Origin: Hesseltinella vesiculosa
Taxonomy: Eukaryota > Mucoromycota > Mucoromycetes > Mucorales > Cunninghamellaceae
Direction: 5' to 3'
NCBI GenBank assembly: GCA_002104935.1
Contig: MCGT01000021.1
Location: forward strand, 62,001-126,000
Length of the DNA stretch: 64,000 nucleotides
Position 1 is the first letter of the stretch. Each line of letters opens with the position of its first letter. The translations under genes were made by a program, and so were the position numbers. This document shows positions 1 through 9,821 of this stretch, piece after piece. Under the pieces are notes generated by a model, which had not been told where the DNA came from, did no database searches, and worked only from the letters and a program-made list of their open reading frames with translations.

Positions 1-1
1 T

Positions 2-2014
2 ACAGTCTTCGATTTTATCAACACATGGGGTTGGGAGCAGTTCCGAATCAAGGAAACCGAGGCTCTCAAGGCCATTCTTTCCCCAGATTCTGGCTATGGT
101 CGCGAATATATCGTGTCTTGTGGTGGTGGCATCGTTGAAACCCCAGAATCTCGACAAGTTCTCAAGGACCATGTTCGTGGCGGTGGCAAGGTGCTACATT
201 TGGTACGCGATTTGAAGCAAGTGATAAGCTATCTAAATCGTGACAAAACTCGCCCTATGTATGGTGAAGACATGATGACTGTGTGGCGTCGGCGCAAATC
301 GTGGTACCGGGAAGTTTGCAGCCATGAATTTGTCGCTCATGCCGTTGGTCTGACCGAGAATGGCTGGGTTGCTCCTGGGGATTGGCTTTCAGTCAAGAAG
401 GACTTTACTCGGTTCTTATATTTTATTACTGGCCGACGAACGAACCATGTTGACCACTCCCCTGACCGCCTTGGCCTTCCTACTAGTTTTGTATCACTGA
501 CAATGAAGGACCTGAGAAAGTCGTTGGACTGTCTTATCGAAATTTGCGAAGGCGCAGACGCTGTGGAACTTCGAGTCGACCTATTAGATCGAGGAGACAG
601 TGCTGTTGGTGACCAAGATTATACTGAATATGTTGGTGATCAACTGGCTATCCTTCGCCGTCATGTACATATTCCTGTCATTTATACTGTGCGCAGCAAG
701 GGTCAGGCCGGTGCTTATCCTGACGACGACGAAGCTGGTATGTTTAGCCTTTTGACTTGGGGTGTTCGCTGGGGATGCGAATACGTTGATGTCGAATCCA
801 TATGGTCCCCTGAAGTCATCGATTGCTTGGCCTCTTCAAAGGGTGAATCGCAGTTAATTGCTTCGTGGCATGATTTAAAGCGTCAGACACCCTGGGATGG
901 TAAAGCTATCCAAGTCAAGTACGAGATGGCTGACAGATATGGTGATATTATAAAGTTGGTGGGAACAGCGAAATCATTACAAGACAACATGGCTTTGGAA
1001 AGTTTCCGAGCAGCAAAAACTGGCAATAAGCCTTTAATCGCTATTAACATGGGTGCTCCTGGTCAATTGAGCCGTGTGGTGAATGACTGTTTTACGCCCA
1101 TCACACATGCTGCGCTTCCTCAAAAGGCTGCCCCTGGACAGCTCTCCCTGGCAGAAATATACCGTGCACGGCACCTTATCGGTTTGCTCCCAGCGAAGAA
1201 ATTCTGGCTGATTGGTACGCCTATCCAACATTCCATGTCACCTACGCTGCATAATACTGGGTTTGATGTCCTTGGGCTTCCTCATCAGTACGGCTTGCTG
1301 GAATGCCACATGGTAGAGTATGCCGAAGATGCATTATTACATGATCAGGATTTTGGTGGCGCTTCGGTAACCATTCCTCACAAGGTGGCAATCATGAAGT
1401 ACTTGGATGAAGTGACAGAAAATGCTAAAGTTATTGGTGCTGTAAACACTGTATCGTTGCGCTTTGAACAAGGAAAACGCAAGCTCATTGGTGACAATAC
1501 AGACTATTTAGGCATTGTACGCCGAGTCCAGCCATTAATGCTGGACCCTACCGCTCCCCCCGAACAAGGCTTAGTAATTGGCAGCGGTGGTACTGCTCGA
1601 GCTGGACTATATGCTCTTTACAAGATGGGTGTCAAGAAAATTTATCTCTGGAACCGCACACTGGCCAAGGCCTACGAGTTACAAAAGGCATTTGAGCATT
1701 TGTTTACCGTTGACGTGGTTGAACAACTAGACTCTCCAATCGATCCCAGCATTATTATTTCAACTGTACCTGCTAATAGTGGCATTGAGCTGCCTGATCA
1801 CTTGTTCGGTGGCATTCGTGGCATCATTTGCGACATGGCCTACAAACCGCGTCGCACCAAATTGCTCTTGCAGGCGGAAAGAAAAGGCTGGTCTTGTATT
1901 GAAGGAATTGAGGTGTTGATCTCTCAGGGAATTGCTCAGTTTGAAATATGGACCGGGAAGCATGCCCCTTACGATAAAATGGAGCAAGAAGTCCTCAAGA
2001 AATATGAATTGTGA
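2..2014 (+). CDS. ARO1: Pentafunctional AROM polypeptide, C-terminal part (5'-truncated by window edge)
   Basis: The frame is open from base 2, so the gene begins outside the window; about 670 residues are seen. In order: the end of the shikimate kinase domain (CGGGIVETPESR), type I 3-dehydroquinate dehydratase (ELRVD, YTVRSKGQAG, the ASWHD histidine and the DIIKLVGTA Schiff-base lysine), then shikimate dehydrogenase (GTPIQHSMSPTLHN, the NTDYLG substrate site and the GSGGTARA nucleotide loop). These are the last three of the five shikimate-pathway activities fused in fungi, acting in the cytosol. No intron is seen in this part. The domain order matches fungal ARO1, and the stop TGA is followed by an AT-rich trailer with an AATAAA-like signal (AAATAAAATG). 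All expected catalytic motifs are intact. Confidence 0.97.
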   Translation, partial: TVFDFINTWGWEQFRIKETEALKAILSPDSGYGREYIVSCGGGIVETPESRQVLKDHVRGGGKVLHLVRDLKQVISYLNRDKTRPMYGEDMMTVWRRRKSWYREVCSHEFVAHAVGLTENGWVAPGDWLSVKKDFTRFLYFITGRRTNHVDHSPDRLGLPTSFVSLTMKDLRKSLDCLIEICEGADAVELRVDLLDRGDSAVGDQDYTEYVGDQLAILRRHVHIPVIYTVRSKGQAGAYPDDDEAGMFSLLTWGVRWGCEYVDVESIWSPEVIDCLASSKGESQLIASWHDLKRQTPWDGKAIQVKYEMADRYGDIIKLVGTAKSLQDNMALESFRAAKTGNKPLIAINMGAPGQLSRVVNDCFTPITHAALPQKAAPGQLSLAEIYRARHLIGLLPAKKFWLIGTPIQHSMSPTLHNTGFDVLGLPHQYGLLECHMVEYAEDALLHDQDFGGASVTIPHKVAIMKYLDEVTENAKVIGAVNTVSLRFEQGKRKLIGDNTDYLGIVRRVQPLMLDPTAPPEQGLVIGSGGTARAGLYALYKMGVKKIYLWNRTLAKAYELQKAFEHLFTVDVVEQLDSPIDPSIIISTVPANSGIELPDHLFGGIRGIICDMAYKPRRTKLLLQAERKGWSCIEGIEVLISQGIAQFEIWTGKHAPYDKMEQEVLKKYEL

Positions 2015-2442
2015 CGCTTTTTGAAGTGTTGATCAGTGCGTCGGAAGAATTTTTTAGCATGCAAATTGATATTTTTTCCTAGACAAAATAAAATGAACCA
2101 TTTTGGTACTCTATACATTTATTTCGTCGAAGGCATCTGGTCCTATCGATGTTGCTTCTGTAGCAGTTGGTTGTGCGACTGAAGCAATATCATTGTCGTT
2201 GCCTCGGCCACGACGACAAAAAGAGAGAGAAAGGGCAACAGCAAAAAAAGAATAGCACACGTGCTGGAAGCACTGTGATATACTTTCGCGTTTCGCCAAC
2301 CGTAGTCTAGTCAAAAAAAAAAAAAGAAAGCTTCCACCTCGAAACATAGAGAGGCGGATTTTCAAAATCTTGCAAGAAAAGCCAAGCAATTTTTTTTCTT
2401 CTTCTTTCACAAACACATCACATCGCTAATCAATATCATAAA
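2015..2442. other. Spacer between ARO1 and LSM4
   Basis: No gene is supported. It holds the ARO1 3' trailer and the LSM4 promoter/leader. A poly-A run at about 2314-2326 and a pyrimidine-rich stretch before the LSM4 ATG are the only features. The minus-strand ORF here is low-complexity and has no family resemblance. Confidence 0.6.
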
Positions 2443-2811
2443 ATGCTCCCACTATCTTTACTTCATACCGCAGCCGGACATCCTATGCTTGTAGAATTAA
2501 AAAATGGTGAAACATTCAATGGGCATTTGGTAAACTGTGACAACTGGATGAATTTGACATTACGAGAAGTCATTCAAACATCACCTGATGGCGATCGGTT
2601 TTGGAGATTACCTGAATGCTACATCCGTGGAAACACAATCAAGTATTTAAATGTGCCAGAAGAAATTGTGGACATGGTCAAGGAAGATGAAAATCGTCAA
2701 AGACAAGGAAATGGCCGTGGCCGTGGCCGTGGCCGTGAAAACGGCCGAAGCCGAGGAAGTTCTCAGCAGCGAGGTGGGTCCAATCGTGGTGGTCGTGGCA
2801 CAAGTCGGTAG
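2443..2811 (+). CDS. LSM4: U6 snRNA-associated Sm-like protein LSm4
   Basis: A 122-residue intronless ORF. Residues 1-75 form an Sm fold: Sm1 motif with [17 protein letters not shown] and CDNWMNL, Sm2 motif with [10 protein letters not shown]. These are diagnostic of LSm4, the subunit shared by the nuclear LSm2-8 ring (U6 snRNA binding, splicing) and the cytoplasmic LSm1-7 ring (mRNA decapping). The tail after residue 85 is an Arg-Gly-rich low-complexity region, typical of LSm4 and a site of arginine methylation and P-body assembly in other species. Length matches the family. The start is the first ATG in frame and sits directly at the Sm fold. Confidence 0.95.
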   Translation: MLPLSLLHTAAGHPMLVELKNGETFNGHLVNCDNWMNLTLREVIQTSPDGDRFWRLPECYIRGNTIKYLNVPEEIVDMVKEDENRQRQGNGRGRGRGRENGRSRGSSQQRGGSNRGGRGTSR

Positions 2812-2937
2812 ATGTTCACCTGCAGCTTTTCAAATACACTTAAGAATAAACAATGGAATAAAATGGGTTGAGTTCAGTATCAATGGACGGATTAGAGAAG
2901 CCGAATGGAGTTTTCATTGCAAATCCATTCTCCAGTT

Positions 2938-3380
2938 CGCGCACACCTGTTCCTCGATGCACGCAGACTGTTCCTCGATGTACAAAGACTGTTTCTCGGT
3001 GCACGTAAACCTACTCCTCAGCATACGCAAGCCAAAGCTCCAATCCTTCAAATAGACATTAGGATGTGCAAACGAATAAAAAATGAGAGGGGGAGTGGCA
3101 GACACGCAGTATCTTTGAGCATATCTATTCAAACGATCAAAACCCCATCCATAGAAAAAAAAAGCGCCCCTCGAGCTTTACGAGTTGGACAAGATCATAA
3201 ATCAAGCGTGGGTCGAGGCACTTTTTTTTTGTCTTGGACTTGCGTCGAATCACCCCAAAAATATTTACTGCCATTTTTGAAGGACTGGAATTTTGGTTTT
3301 CGTATGCTGAAGAATAGGTTGCTTGCATCGAGGGATATGTTTACGTGCTCTGAGGAAAAGTCTGCGTGCAAAAACGAGGA
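2938..3380. repeat. Imperfect inverted repeat with 21-bp tandem units in one arm
   Basis: The reverse complement of about 2938-3050 matches about 3278-3380: both read TGAAGGAxTGGAxxTTTGG, then a GTATGCTGA block, TTTACGTGC and GTCTGCGTGC. The left arm contains three tandem 21-bp units (2948-2968, 2969-2989, 2990-3010) beginning TGTTCCTCGATG or a variant. The spacer is about 230 bp. The overlapping ORFs on both strands encode mirror peptides of the arms, so they are by-products of the repeat. It looks like a decayed foldback or MITE-like element between LSM4 and the glutaredoxin gene. A run of about 27 T follows at 3453-3479. Confidence 0.7.
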
Positions 3381-3449
3381 CAGTGAAAATGGACAGAGTG
3401 GCAAAGCTTGGATGAGCCTATTGGCTATGTCTCTGCTCCACGTCAGATT

Positions 3450-3480
<31 letters not shown>

Positions 3481-3502
3481 GCCTTTTCTTTCTAGCAATA
3501 AG

Positions 3503-4601
3503 ATGACAAATTTGGTGGAAATTGCCAGTGAAAACCAATTTCGAGATCTGATTAAAAATGAAGATACTGTAACAGCAATGTATTTTTGGGCTTCGTGGGC
3601 TGAACCATGTTATCAAATGAATGATGTTTTCACCGAGCTTTCGAACAAGTTCCCTACCATCAGGTTTTTAACAGTAAGGGCTTGTGATTATATTGGTACT
3701 ATCTCTCATTTTTCTCTTACAAGATCGAGGCAGAAAACTTTCCTGAAATATCAGAAACATATGAGATTACTGCTGTCCCGTCGTTTGTCATTTTGAAGAA
3801 TGGAAAAATAATGGATCGCATTGAAGGTGCTAAGGCAGCTGAATTGTCGAACTCCATATCCAAACATGCAAAGGGTTTACTGAACAAGTTTCAAACGCCC
3901 AACTCTTTATCCCCTGACGATTCAAGTAAAGCCAAGGATCTCAATACTCGCTTAAAGACACTTATCAGCAGTGCGCCTGTCATGATTTTTATCAAAGGAA
4001 CACCCCAGCAGGTATTGAGGAGCTGCCGCTACTCTGCAGTTGTCTGAACGCTCTATTATTATTTTAGCCTAGGTGTGGATTTTCTCGAACTCTTGTTGAG
4101 CTTTTGGCTGAACAAAAAGTGAAATATAGCTCGTTTAATATCTTGACGGATGAAGATGTGCGTCAGGGACTAAAATCATACTCTGATTGGCCAACATATC
4201 CCCAAGTGTACATTGAAGGCGAGTTGATTGGCGGCCTGGACATTGTCAAAGAACTGGTAGCCTCTGGTGAATTTGCCTCCGTTATCCCTAAAGAAAAGAG
4301 TTTAGCTATCCGCTTGGATGATTTGATCATCAAGAAATCGGTCATGGTGTTTATCAAGGGAACGCCTGAGGTGCCTCAGTGCGGGTTTTCCCGGCAAATG
4401 ATCAGCATCTTGAACGATCGGCATATCAAGTATGGGTATTTTGACATTCTCTCAGACAACGATGTACGACAAGGTCTCAAGGAGCATGTTAATTGGCCAA
4501 CGTTCCCCATGCTATTCTACAAAGGTGAACTCCTTGGTGGTCTAGATATCGTGAAGGAAATGGTGGAGAGCGGCGAATTTGATCAAGTTTTGACTGCATA
4601 G
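3503..4601 (+). CDS. GRX3: Monothiol glutaredoxin with one thioredoxin and two glutaredoxin domains (Grx3/4, PICOT family)
   Basis: Three exons: 3503-3673, 3724-4011, 4068-4601 (331 codons with stop), both introns in phase 0. Domain 1 is thioredoxin-like with a WAEPC site that lacks the first cysteine of a WCxxC motif, as in PICOT proteins. Domains 2 and 3 are monothiol glutaredoxins, each with a CGFS site (PRCGFSR and PQCGFSRQM), the WPTYPQ/WPTFPM cis-proline segment and the GGLDIVKE glutathione-binding end. Such proteins carry bridging [2Fe-2S] clusters with glutathione and BolA partners and regulate iron sensing and cytosolic Fe delivery. Two tandem Grx domains is the animal Glrx3 layout; budding and fission yeast Grx3/4 have one. 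The poly-T tract ends about 24 bp before the ATG. Confidence 0.93.
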
Positions 4602-4655
4602 TTCCTTATGCTGAATAAATACCAGATTCCATTTATTTTTTTACTGCATAAATTA

Positions 4656-5091
4656 TCAATGTTGGTCTGACCCATTGGGACGTTCGATACGCACTTGTTC
4701 CCAGTCTTCTTCTGTCTTTGCTTGTAAGCGCTTAAAATATACAACCAAGTGTTAATTTGCAAGAAATGGGTGCAAAAGGGAGCTATTACCCAGTACTCTT
4801 CTTGGATACTTAGCTTGCGCCTATCTTTACCAATGCCCAGTGCTTCTTCTTTTTCGACCTACCATTGTAAATGTTAAGCTAGCGCTTTCCCCATGTATTG
4901 TATACCTTTTTGTGGCGCATGTCTCTATGATCGAACTTCGTTTGGGTCAACTGTGACAGGCCAAATGATGCTCCCACAACAACAACAATAAATGGGAGTC
5001 CAAACAATAAAAACGGATGCTGCCTAATTCTTTGTGTAAGTGAATTTATTCTCGATTCACCAGTAAACGACTTGGACTGAAATGTTGGCAT
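4656..5091 (-). CDS. COX16: Cytochrome c oxidase assembly protein COX16
   Basis: Three exons on the minus strand: 5091-4906, 4858-4790, 4730-4656, giving 109 residues with exactly closing phase-0 junctions. One membrane span near residues 30-48 (LLFGLPFIVVVVGASFGLSQ) is followed by the family signature LSQLTQTKFD and a C-terminal stretch ending EEYWRLQAKTEEDWEQVRI, as in COX16. This inner-membrane protein helps assemble complex IV, notably copper-site maturation of Cox2 with MITRAC factors. The ATG at 5091 was chosen because the upstream in-frame codon is not ATG. It converges with the glutaredoxin gene, only 54 bp stop to stop. Confidence 0.9.
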
Positions 5092-5513
5092 GGCATTCAA
5101 AGTAAATATTGTCTGCAGAGCAGAGGGGGATTGACGGTTTTTTGATAAAAAAAGTCACTACGAAAAAGGACAAACAGGCATTCCGTTACACGGTAAAATA
5201 GTCGGACCGCAGTGTCCAATCCATGACAAGGATGCTTTCCCAGATATTCAGGTAGGTTGGCTCTCGAAGGATCTGGTTGAAAAACCGGAAACACAACCTC
5301 GGAACCGGAAGTTCGGTTCTCATATATGTTCAAAAGGATGAAATGTCATGGATGAAAACATGTGTCTAAACTTCAAATGTTGAAAACTTAGTAACATACT
5401 GCCTTCCTTCTGACTTGGACATTGTTTTTTAGGGCATGCTGTATTTATTGGACATTGTTTTTTAGGGCATGCTGTATTTATTAAGTTGAAAAATCAACTT
5501 ATCAGCTTCTAGT
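5092..5513. other. Spacer between COX16 and EF-Ts genes
   Basis: No gene is supported. It contains the COX16 promoter side and the EF-Ts 3' trailer. The one notable feature is a perfect 33-bp tandem duplication at 5417-5482, listed separately. Confidence 0.6.
5417..5482. repeat. Perfect 33-bp direct tandem duplication
   Basis: Bases 5417-5449 and 5450-5482 are identical and head-to-tail, beginning GGACATTGTTTTTTAGGGCA. With no differences between copies the duplication is either recent or an assembly artefact. It lies in the 3' flank of the EF-Ts gene. Confidence 0.9.
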
Positions 5514-6552
5514 TCAATTCTTTGCTGCTTGAATAACTTCATTTGCAAAGTCGTCTGCGCGCTTTTCAATGTTTTCGCCTACTTCCCACCGAATAAAATC
5601 TACCACTGTTGCACCTTCCAGGCCAACGCTTTTCGCACTTTGATCCACAAACTCTCCAACAGTCAAGCTTGGGTTCATCAAATAGTCTTGCTGCGATAAG
5701 ACGGCCTCTTTCAGAAACATGTTCTGGTCAGCTTGGCTGTTCAATTCATCAGTAGGGACGTCTTCCGTTTGAGCAAATCGAGGGGCGAACCCAACAACTT
5801 GACGTGCGACTTGCACTGCCACATTGGCCATGGCTTTTTTTTGCTCGGGGTTTGTTTCGCCTGCAACGTTTAAAACTGCAACTCCAGCAATTTTACCAGT
5901 TTTCCCATCACCACCATGAACATAGCTTGCGGATAGCCCTTGGCTGACGACTGATGCACGACGCAGAATGATATTTTCACCCAGTTTTCCAATGGCTTGA
6001 ACAATAGATTCGTGAACAGTTTCATCACGGTATGTCCCTTCTGCTGTAGGTAGCATGGGTGCTCTGGCCAAGGTGTCTAGTTGCATGTTCTCTACACATC
6101 TTTCTTTGTCCACAGGCTCATGCAAAAATAGCGATGTTGCTGCAACTTGCTGGGCCAAATTCTTGAACATTCCATTTCGTGACACAAAATCAGTTTCACA
6201 ATTCAACTGCATTAGAATGTCAGCATCAGCTTTCCTTCCTAAACGGTTTTCTTACTTCAATGACAGAGCAGCGATTATTGATCAAAGCAGTACTGATGAG
6301 ACCCTCTCCAGCAATCCTGGTCCCCACCTTGCTAGCCTTTTTGGTACCGCTTGCAATAGCATCTTGTTGTAACCATGTTAAAGCAGATTGGTAATTGTTG
6401 TCAGCTTTGGTTAATGCTTCCTTGGCTTTAGACATGGAAACTTCGGTTTCTTTGCGCAGCTTCGCCAAAAGTTTAATATCAGGCTTAAAAGCTGTCGAGT
6501 ATTGTCGAATAAATGCTCTGTTGGCAGTCCAGGTTTTAAGCATGGTTGTCAT
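5514..6552 (-). CDS. TSFM: Mitochondrial translation elongation factor Ts
   Basis: Two minus-strand exons, 6552-6256 and 6206-5514, join in phase 0 (intron 49 nt) to give 329 residues. The N-terminus is basic and serine-rich (MLKTWTANRAFIRQYST), as for a mitochondrial presequence. A UBA-like N-domain (LLAKLRKETEVSMSKAKEAL) is followed by the EF-Ts core with ELNCETDFVSRN spanning the splice junction. EF-Ts exchanges GDP on mitochondrial EF-Tu. S. cerevisiae lacks it, while many other fungi keep it. The first ATG (MTT) was taken; MLKTW three codons later is also possible. Only 26 bp separate its start codon from the stop of the upstream gene on the same strand. Confidence 0.93.
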
Positions 6553-6578
6553 ACAAAAAAGGATCAATTTTTGTTGTG

Positions 6579-7253
6579 TTATTTTTTATTGTATTGTGCG
6601 GAGTTCGAAGCATGATCTTGAACATTGCTCGCATTCGTCGTCACAATGGCCATTGTTTTTCGATTTTCGTCCTGCAGCTGAATGATAGGTAAATTTTCTA
6701 ACATGTAATAAACATAAATACTGACCTGATCCCTTGCTGCCCACAGTCTGTGAAGTTCATTAACCTTTGCTTTGGCTTCATACGCTCGCAGGACTTGCTT
6801 TGGAGAAGGAATAATGCTAATTACATTCGTACTGAGTAGTTGTAGTATAATTTACTTTTCGGATTTGACTAATTGTTTACCATACTTCCTCCAAAGAATC
6901 TTTACTGCCTCCACTAATGCAATCGTTTAGCAAATTTAACTTGTTACTAATCTGGGTATCGTCTAAGATGTGGCTGTAGCCTATCTAGAGAAGACACGAA
7001 TGAAATATATGTACAAGACAGTTCTCGCAGAACATTCTTATACCTCGATGCATTGTTGCATGGTGGTTTTCATTTCGTTGTAGCCATGTTGCAGAACTAG
7101 CTCGTCTACACTTGCATCCTGAAGTAAACGTTTGAAAACTTCATCCATAGGCTCATCCAACAACGAATGAACATACTTTTGGTACAGTTGGGTTAGCTTT
7201 TCTGACCTTTGTGCTGATCCCGGTTCGATTGCCTGCTGACCGTTCGTAGTCAT
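6579..7253 (-). CDS. Putative Nnf1/PMF1-like kinetochore (MIS12 complex) protein
   Basis: Four minus-strand exons close exactly: 7253-7044, 6984-6881, 6831-6726, 6677-6579, giving 172 residues. An N-terminal helix region (EKLTQLYQKYVHSLLDEPMD) leads to a segment reading NKLNLLNDCI, then a C-terminal coiled region (LRAYEAKAKVNELHRLWAAR). The length and all-helical, coiled-coil nature resemble Nnf1/PMF1, a subunit of the MIS12 kinetochore complex that links CENP-C to Ndc80. This is a pattern judgement without alignment, so a generic coiled-coil protein remains possible. The gene is divergent from MIM1, with about 99 bp between the two start codons. Confidence 0.6.
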
Positions 7254-7352
7254 TTGAAAAATATATTTGCGAAAGAGATGATGCGTCTTCAAAAAAGTCA
7301 GCAGCTTTTTTTTTTTCTTTTTTTTTTATTTTCTTTTCTTTCAACATTCGTC

Positions 7353-7628
7353 ATGTCACTAGCTTTATCGAGAAGAGACGAATCCTGGTTTAAGCAAGAA
7401 ACATTATTAAATATTCTCAAATCTACTACCATCAATTTCCTATTGCCATTTGTTAATGGTATTATGCTTGGATTTGGTGAAATTTTTGCAAACGAAATGG
7501 TTATCAAGTATGGCTGGTTTGGTTTCTCTCGAAACGTACAAATCTCTTCCGTTGGATTAAATAATCAGATTCCCCTGAACGCGACAGCCGAATATAAAAA
7601 ATCAATGAAAGCTCTATATGACAAATAA
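7353..7628 (+). CDS. MIM1: Mitochondrial outer-membrane import protein MIM1
   Basis: An intronless ORF of 91 residues starting at MSLALSRRDESW. The single transmembrane signature LLPFVNGIMLGFGEIFANE matches fungal Mim1/Tom13 very closely, including the GxxxG-like dimer face. MIM1 with MIM2 inserts alpha-helical outer-membrane proteins and helps TOM assembly. The frame runs further upstream through a T-rich leader, but the ATG at 7353 gives the family-sized protein. It shares a very short bidirectional promoter with the Nnf1-like gene. Confidence 0.93.
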   Translation: MSLALSRRDESWFKQETLLNILKSTTINFLLPFVNGIMLGFGEIFANEMVIKYGWFGFSRNVQISSVGLNNQIPLNATAEYKKSMKALYDK

Positions 7629-7694
7629 AAAAAACGGTGATGTACTTGTTACTCGGTTTTGAAACTCTTGGAGAGTGTTCTGAGGTCCAATCAA

Positions 7695-9764
7695 ATGCCG
7701 AGTAATTATAAAAGTATTTTTAGCTTAGAATTTCTACTTTTCTTCCCTTTATTCGTTTTTGTGTTTTCCATTCTCAATATGACGGCAGCTTATCAGCGTC
7801 TTGGGAACTCAACAGAGCTTAACGGCTTGCTTTTCAAATACAAGCTAGCGAAAATACTCACCTTTCTCAGCTTATCTGCGGTGGTGATTATGGCCCTTGC
7901 CTCCATTGTATTTCCAGGTACGCTTGAGGTTTACTCGTTGGCCCTTTTTTGATACTGATCTGTTTGCAATAGACAATGTGTACGAGATATTTGAAAAAGT
8001 GGCCAAAGCCAATGATGACGAAAATGGAATTGGAAATTCTGGTGGGATCAAGACAGCAACAGTATGCAAGCTACCAACTAGGCTTGATATTCCTGGAACA
8101 CAAGATGCACGATATACCCCACCAAGCCCCGATGTCTCATTGCTAAAAATCCTTCAGCAAGTTCCAACAGACGAATATCAACAATACTGCCAGCATTGGG
8201 ATCCTGTTTACGGCTTTGATGATGACATACCATACAATGTTAATGGAGAATGCGGCAACTGGCAAAAACGATACGAAGATTTGCATAGTCAACGCATGGA
8301 ACAGCTGGAACGACTAAAAGCTGGTGATTTTGAAAGCTTTGCACATGATGACAAGCCAAGATATATAAGCTATTTTTGCAAAAAAGTTCCTGAAAATTCT
8401 AACCGCGGCTGTGGCGGCCTTGCCGATCGGATGAGTGGTAATTCAGTTGTCCCACTGCTGAGATTTGCTCTATTCACCGCTTTATGATGATCTCCAGGTA
8501 TGATATCCACCTTCTTCTTTGCATTGCTCACTCAAAGGGCATACCTCGCAAATTGGGCACCTGAAAATCCCATTCCTTTGGAATATCTGTTCGAACAGCC
8601 GTTTGTTAATTGGACGCACAAACCATCAGAGCTAAAGTTGATTTTTGACGTGCCTGACAATGAACTCTTAGGGTTTCAATATGTTGACACTTTGAACCAG
8701 AACTATGACTCCATTGGAAAAAGCGTCTTCCCAGATGGCCCATCGCAAGATTTTGAAAAGTTATGGAACGGCACCGTAAACCCATCGCTATTCTATTCAT
8801 ACCGTGTGTTCATACCAAAAGTAACCTTTTTTTCTTTGCCTTCACGATAGTACGTTGAAGTTCACTCTAACCGTGGGTATATTGTGCGAACATTCGACCA
8901 GTCAACTCGCTATACTGAACAATTACAAAAGATGGGGCTCACCAAAGAAAACGCTTTTGGATGTTTGACTGATTTTCTATTCCGTCCGTCAGTCGACGCT
9001 CGCCGCTTCCTCAATATGTACAGATATCTCTTTTCAATGAAAAGTGTGCTAAGTATCGGTATCCAGGTTTGTTTCATTCATTATCTGATTGTGTATTTAT
9101 TTCCACCCAAAGCTCACATTTATTTATTTACCACGGTAGATCCGCACGAATGATAACGCATTGGCAAACCCAGAGCTTGACCATAATAATCTGGAACAGT
9201 GGTATTACTATATCAAATGCGCAAACGAGCTTGCCACAGCAAAGAGGCAATCGTATCATACACGGACGATCTTTTTCCTTATCACTGATTCCCACAAACT
9301 ACGTGAGGAGTTTGAATCGATGAACAACGATGAAGATTTACGAAGAAAATACCTTGGGCCTGGAAGCGAATACACCTCCTTGCTGGTTACTGGTTTGCCT
9401 ATAGAGCATGTTGAACCAGATCAAGTAGCCAAGTATATCGAAGTAGAACATCCTCGCTTGACTTCGTGGGAGCGCATGGTACCTGGTGTTAATAGTGCTT
9501 TAATGGAAAACTGGCTGCTGAGCTACACAGACTACCGCGTCATTAGTCCTCAGGGTTATGGAAAATTGGCAGCATTCCATTCCAAAAGAGATAAGACAAC
9601 TGTGAGCATCCCCCGAGTAAGCTAACCAAACATCAGACAGTTTCGAAGCTGACATTCCTTTCGATCAGTCCCCTCGTAGAGCCAAAGCAATGAACTGCGC
9701 AAATCCCGATGTGATGGACGCTTACGATTTCAGTTGGTTAAGCCATCAATGGAGTTTGGGATAA
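7695..9764 (+). CDS. Fucosyltransferase-like type II membrane glycosyltransferase
   Basis: Exons 7695-7917, 7973-8437, 8498-8820, 8851-9066 and 9140-about 9601 join cleanly; the tail lies in another frame (about 9621-9764). An N-terminal segment with hydrophobic stretches (FLLFFPLFVFVFSILNM and ILTFLSLSAVVIMALASIVF) points to Golgi/ER membrane anchoring. The luminal part carries GCGGLADRMSGMIST, GIQIRTND and ISPQGYGKLAAFH, the three conserved blocks of the GDP-fucose-type transferase superfamily (GT65/GT68/GT37/GT23-like fold). The acceptor is not predictable. The C-terminal tail (ending WLSHQWSLG) is out of frame with the last clear exon and no normal intron bridges it, so a one-base indel or an unusual splice is suspected. 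Confidence 0.8.
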
Positions 9765-9821
9765 GATGTGTCAATTTTTGATATTATTTTTATGTATAAA
9801 CCAGTGAGAGCGCTTTACTTT

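Noticed and set aside
2905..3495. 196-codon ORF and minus-strand partners between LSM4 and the glutaredoxin gene
   Set aside because: They are translations of the inverted repeat arms; the peptides mirror each other and the end is a poly-Phe from a T run.
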